Origin: Candidatus Aphodomonas merdavium
GTDB lineage: Bacteria > Bacillota > Clostridia > Christensenellales > Aristaeellaceae
DNA length: 6,190 nt
Assembly: GCA_018715585.1 (NCBI GenBank)
Contig: DVLH01000315.1
Location: 1-6,190 of the forward strand
Reading direction: 5' to 3'
The position numbers and the translations under genes were made by a program. Shown in pieces: positions 5,748 through 6,190 of the stretch. Below the pieces are notes generated by a model. It saw nothing but the letters and a program-made list of their open reading frames with translations, ran no database searches and had not been told where the DNA came from. Numbering within the stretch: the first letter of the stretch is position 1; the number at the start of each line of letters is the position of its first letter.

Positions 5748-5775
5748 GCCGCGCGCGGCCTGTACCGTGCGCGGC
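5748..5775. repeat. GC palindrome and tandem 11-mer upstream of YitT
   Basis: GCCGCGCGCGGC (5748-5759) is a perfect 12-bp palindrome. Its CCGCGCGCGGC (5749-5759) recurs as CCGTGCGCGGC (5765-5775), one mismatch and 16 bp apart. It lies 33 bp upstream of the YitT start. It could be an operator pair or a hairpin in the leader, or chance in a CpG-rich genome. Confidence 0.3.
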
Positions 5776-5788
5776 AAATGCGCAATCC

Positions 5789-5815
5789 AATCTATTTTCT
5801 TTCTTCTAGAAACAA
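5789..5815 (-). promoter_or_regulatory. Weak candidate promoter for YitT
   Basis: The only AT-rich block between the two chromosomal genes contains, on the minus strand, TTGTTT (5815-5810) and TAGATT (5794-5789). The 15-base spacer is short and both boxes match poorly. No convincing terminator follows the upstream gene, so co-transcription from it is an alternative. Confidence 0.2.
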
Positions 5816-5850
5816 ATGCTTTTTTCCTGCCCGGCTCCTGGGCGGCGGGG

Positions 5851-6190
5851 TCATCCTCCGTTTTCACGGATCAGCGCACACAGCGCCTCATGAATGCCTG
5901 GCGCGCTCACAAGCACGCTAGGATTGCCAAAGCGGTAAGGCGCTCCCGATAGCATGGAAATGCTGCATCCCGCCTCCTGGCACAGCAGCAGGCTTGCTGC
6001 CACGTCCCAGGGGTGCGGGCCAATCTCAAAGAAAGCATCCAGGCTGCCTGCCGCCGTCAGCGCAATCGCGCGCGCGCAGGAACCAAGGTTGCGCATGTTC
6101 ATAGACGCCATCGCCACCGCATCGATCCATTTTTTCGACCGCTCGCGAAGCGCAAGGTCCGCCCCAGCATACCCCGTCGCCGTCAGCGCA
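5851..6190 (-). CDS. Inositol monophosphatase family protein (C-terminal part)
   Basis: The gene enters from the right edge and ends at a TGA at 5851-5853, giving 112 residues in the window (first full codon at 6189). It is not a separate protein starting at the internal GTG at 6117, because the frame is open and conserved upstream to the edge (ALTATGYAGADLALRERSK). The fragment has NMRNLGSCARAIALTAAGSLDAFFE (31-55), then PHPWDVAASLLLCQEAGCSIS (59-79). This is the classic C-terminal signature of Mg2+-dependent phosphatases of the IMPase/SuhB/CysQ fold, in which the Asp of WD binds metal and the aromatic residues line the substrate pocket. The usual WDxAAG has Ser instead of Gly at its last position, and the usual EAGG has Cys, which are mild variations. 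The natural substrate (inositol phosphate, PAP or a sugar bisphosphate) cannot be told from this part. Confidence 0.88.
   Translation of the reverse strand, partial: ALTATGYAGADLALRERSKKWIDAVAMASMNMRNLGSCARAIALTAAGSLDAFFEIGPHPWDVAASLLLCQEAGCSISMLSGAPYRFGNPSVLVSAPGIHEALCALIRENGG

Noticed and set aside
1..6190. CRISPR arrays, insertion sequences, rRNA genes or a defence system
   Set aside because: I saw no regularly spaced repeats, transposase motifs, rRNA sequence or known defence proteins on either strand.

Overview
All genes in this window lie on the minus strand. They fall into two blocks: a tailed-phage head and packaging module (about positions 1-5010) and two bacterial chromosomal genes (5077-6190). 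The DNA is GC-rich. Start codons are preceded by strong purine-rich Shine-Dalgarno sequences (AGGAGG, AAAGGAG, GGGGGG), which together with the gene families points to a high-GC Firmicute, probably in the Clostridia. This is inference; nothing in the window fixes the species.

In transcription order (right to left), the phage block holds: an 85-residue protein of unknown function at the small-terminase position; the large terminase TerL; a DUF1073-type portal protein; a 73-residue acidic protein of unknown function; a DUF2213 protein that looks like a prohead protease joined to a scaffold; a Gp24-like structural cement protein; and the first 58 residues of a DUF2184-type major capsid protein, cut by the left window edge. 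Spacing is tight (17-24 bp gaps, or overlaps of 23 and 44 bp), so this is one operon that builds the procapsid and packages DNA. A good sigma-70-like promoter with an extended -10 (4982-5010) lies just upstream. A strong intrinsic-terminator-like hairpin (4899-4931) sits between that promoter and the first gene, so readthrough may be controlled.

The chromosomal block holds the C-terminal 112 residues of an inositol monophosphatase-family enzyme (running off the right edge) and a YitT-family membrane protein, followed by a short GC hairpin that may terminate YitT transcription. No integrase, repressor, tRNA or obvious attachment site is visible at the junction, so the packaging genes abut the host gene directly. 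The element could be a prophage with an unusual att position, a remnant, or a domesticated particle-producing cluster; the window alone cannot decide.

The most interesting points are the hairpin inside the phage operon leader, a well-formed internal ribosome binding site inside the protease gene that could produce the scaffold separately, the two unrecognised small proteins, and the bare terminase/host junction. I do not see a clearly new defence or mobile system here.
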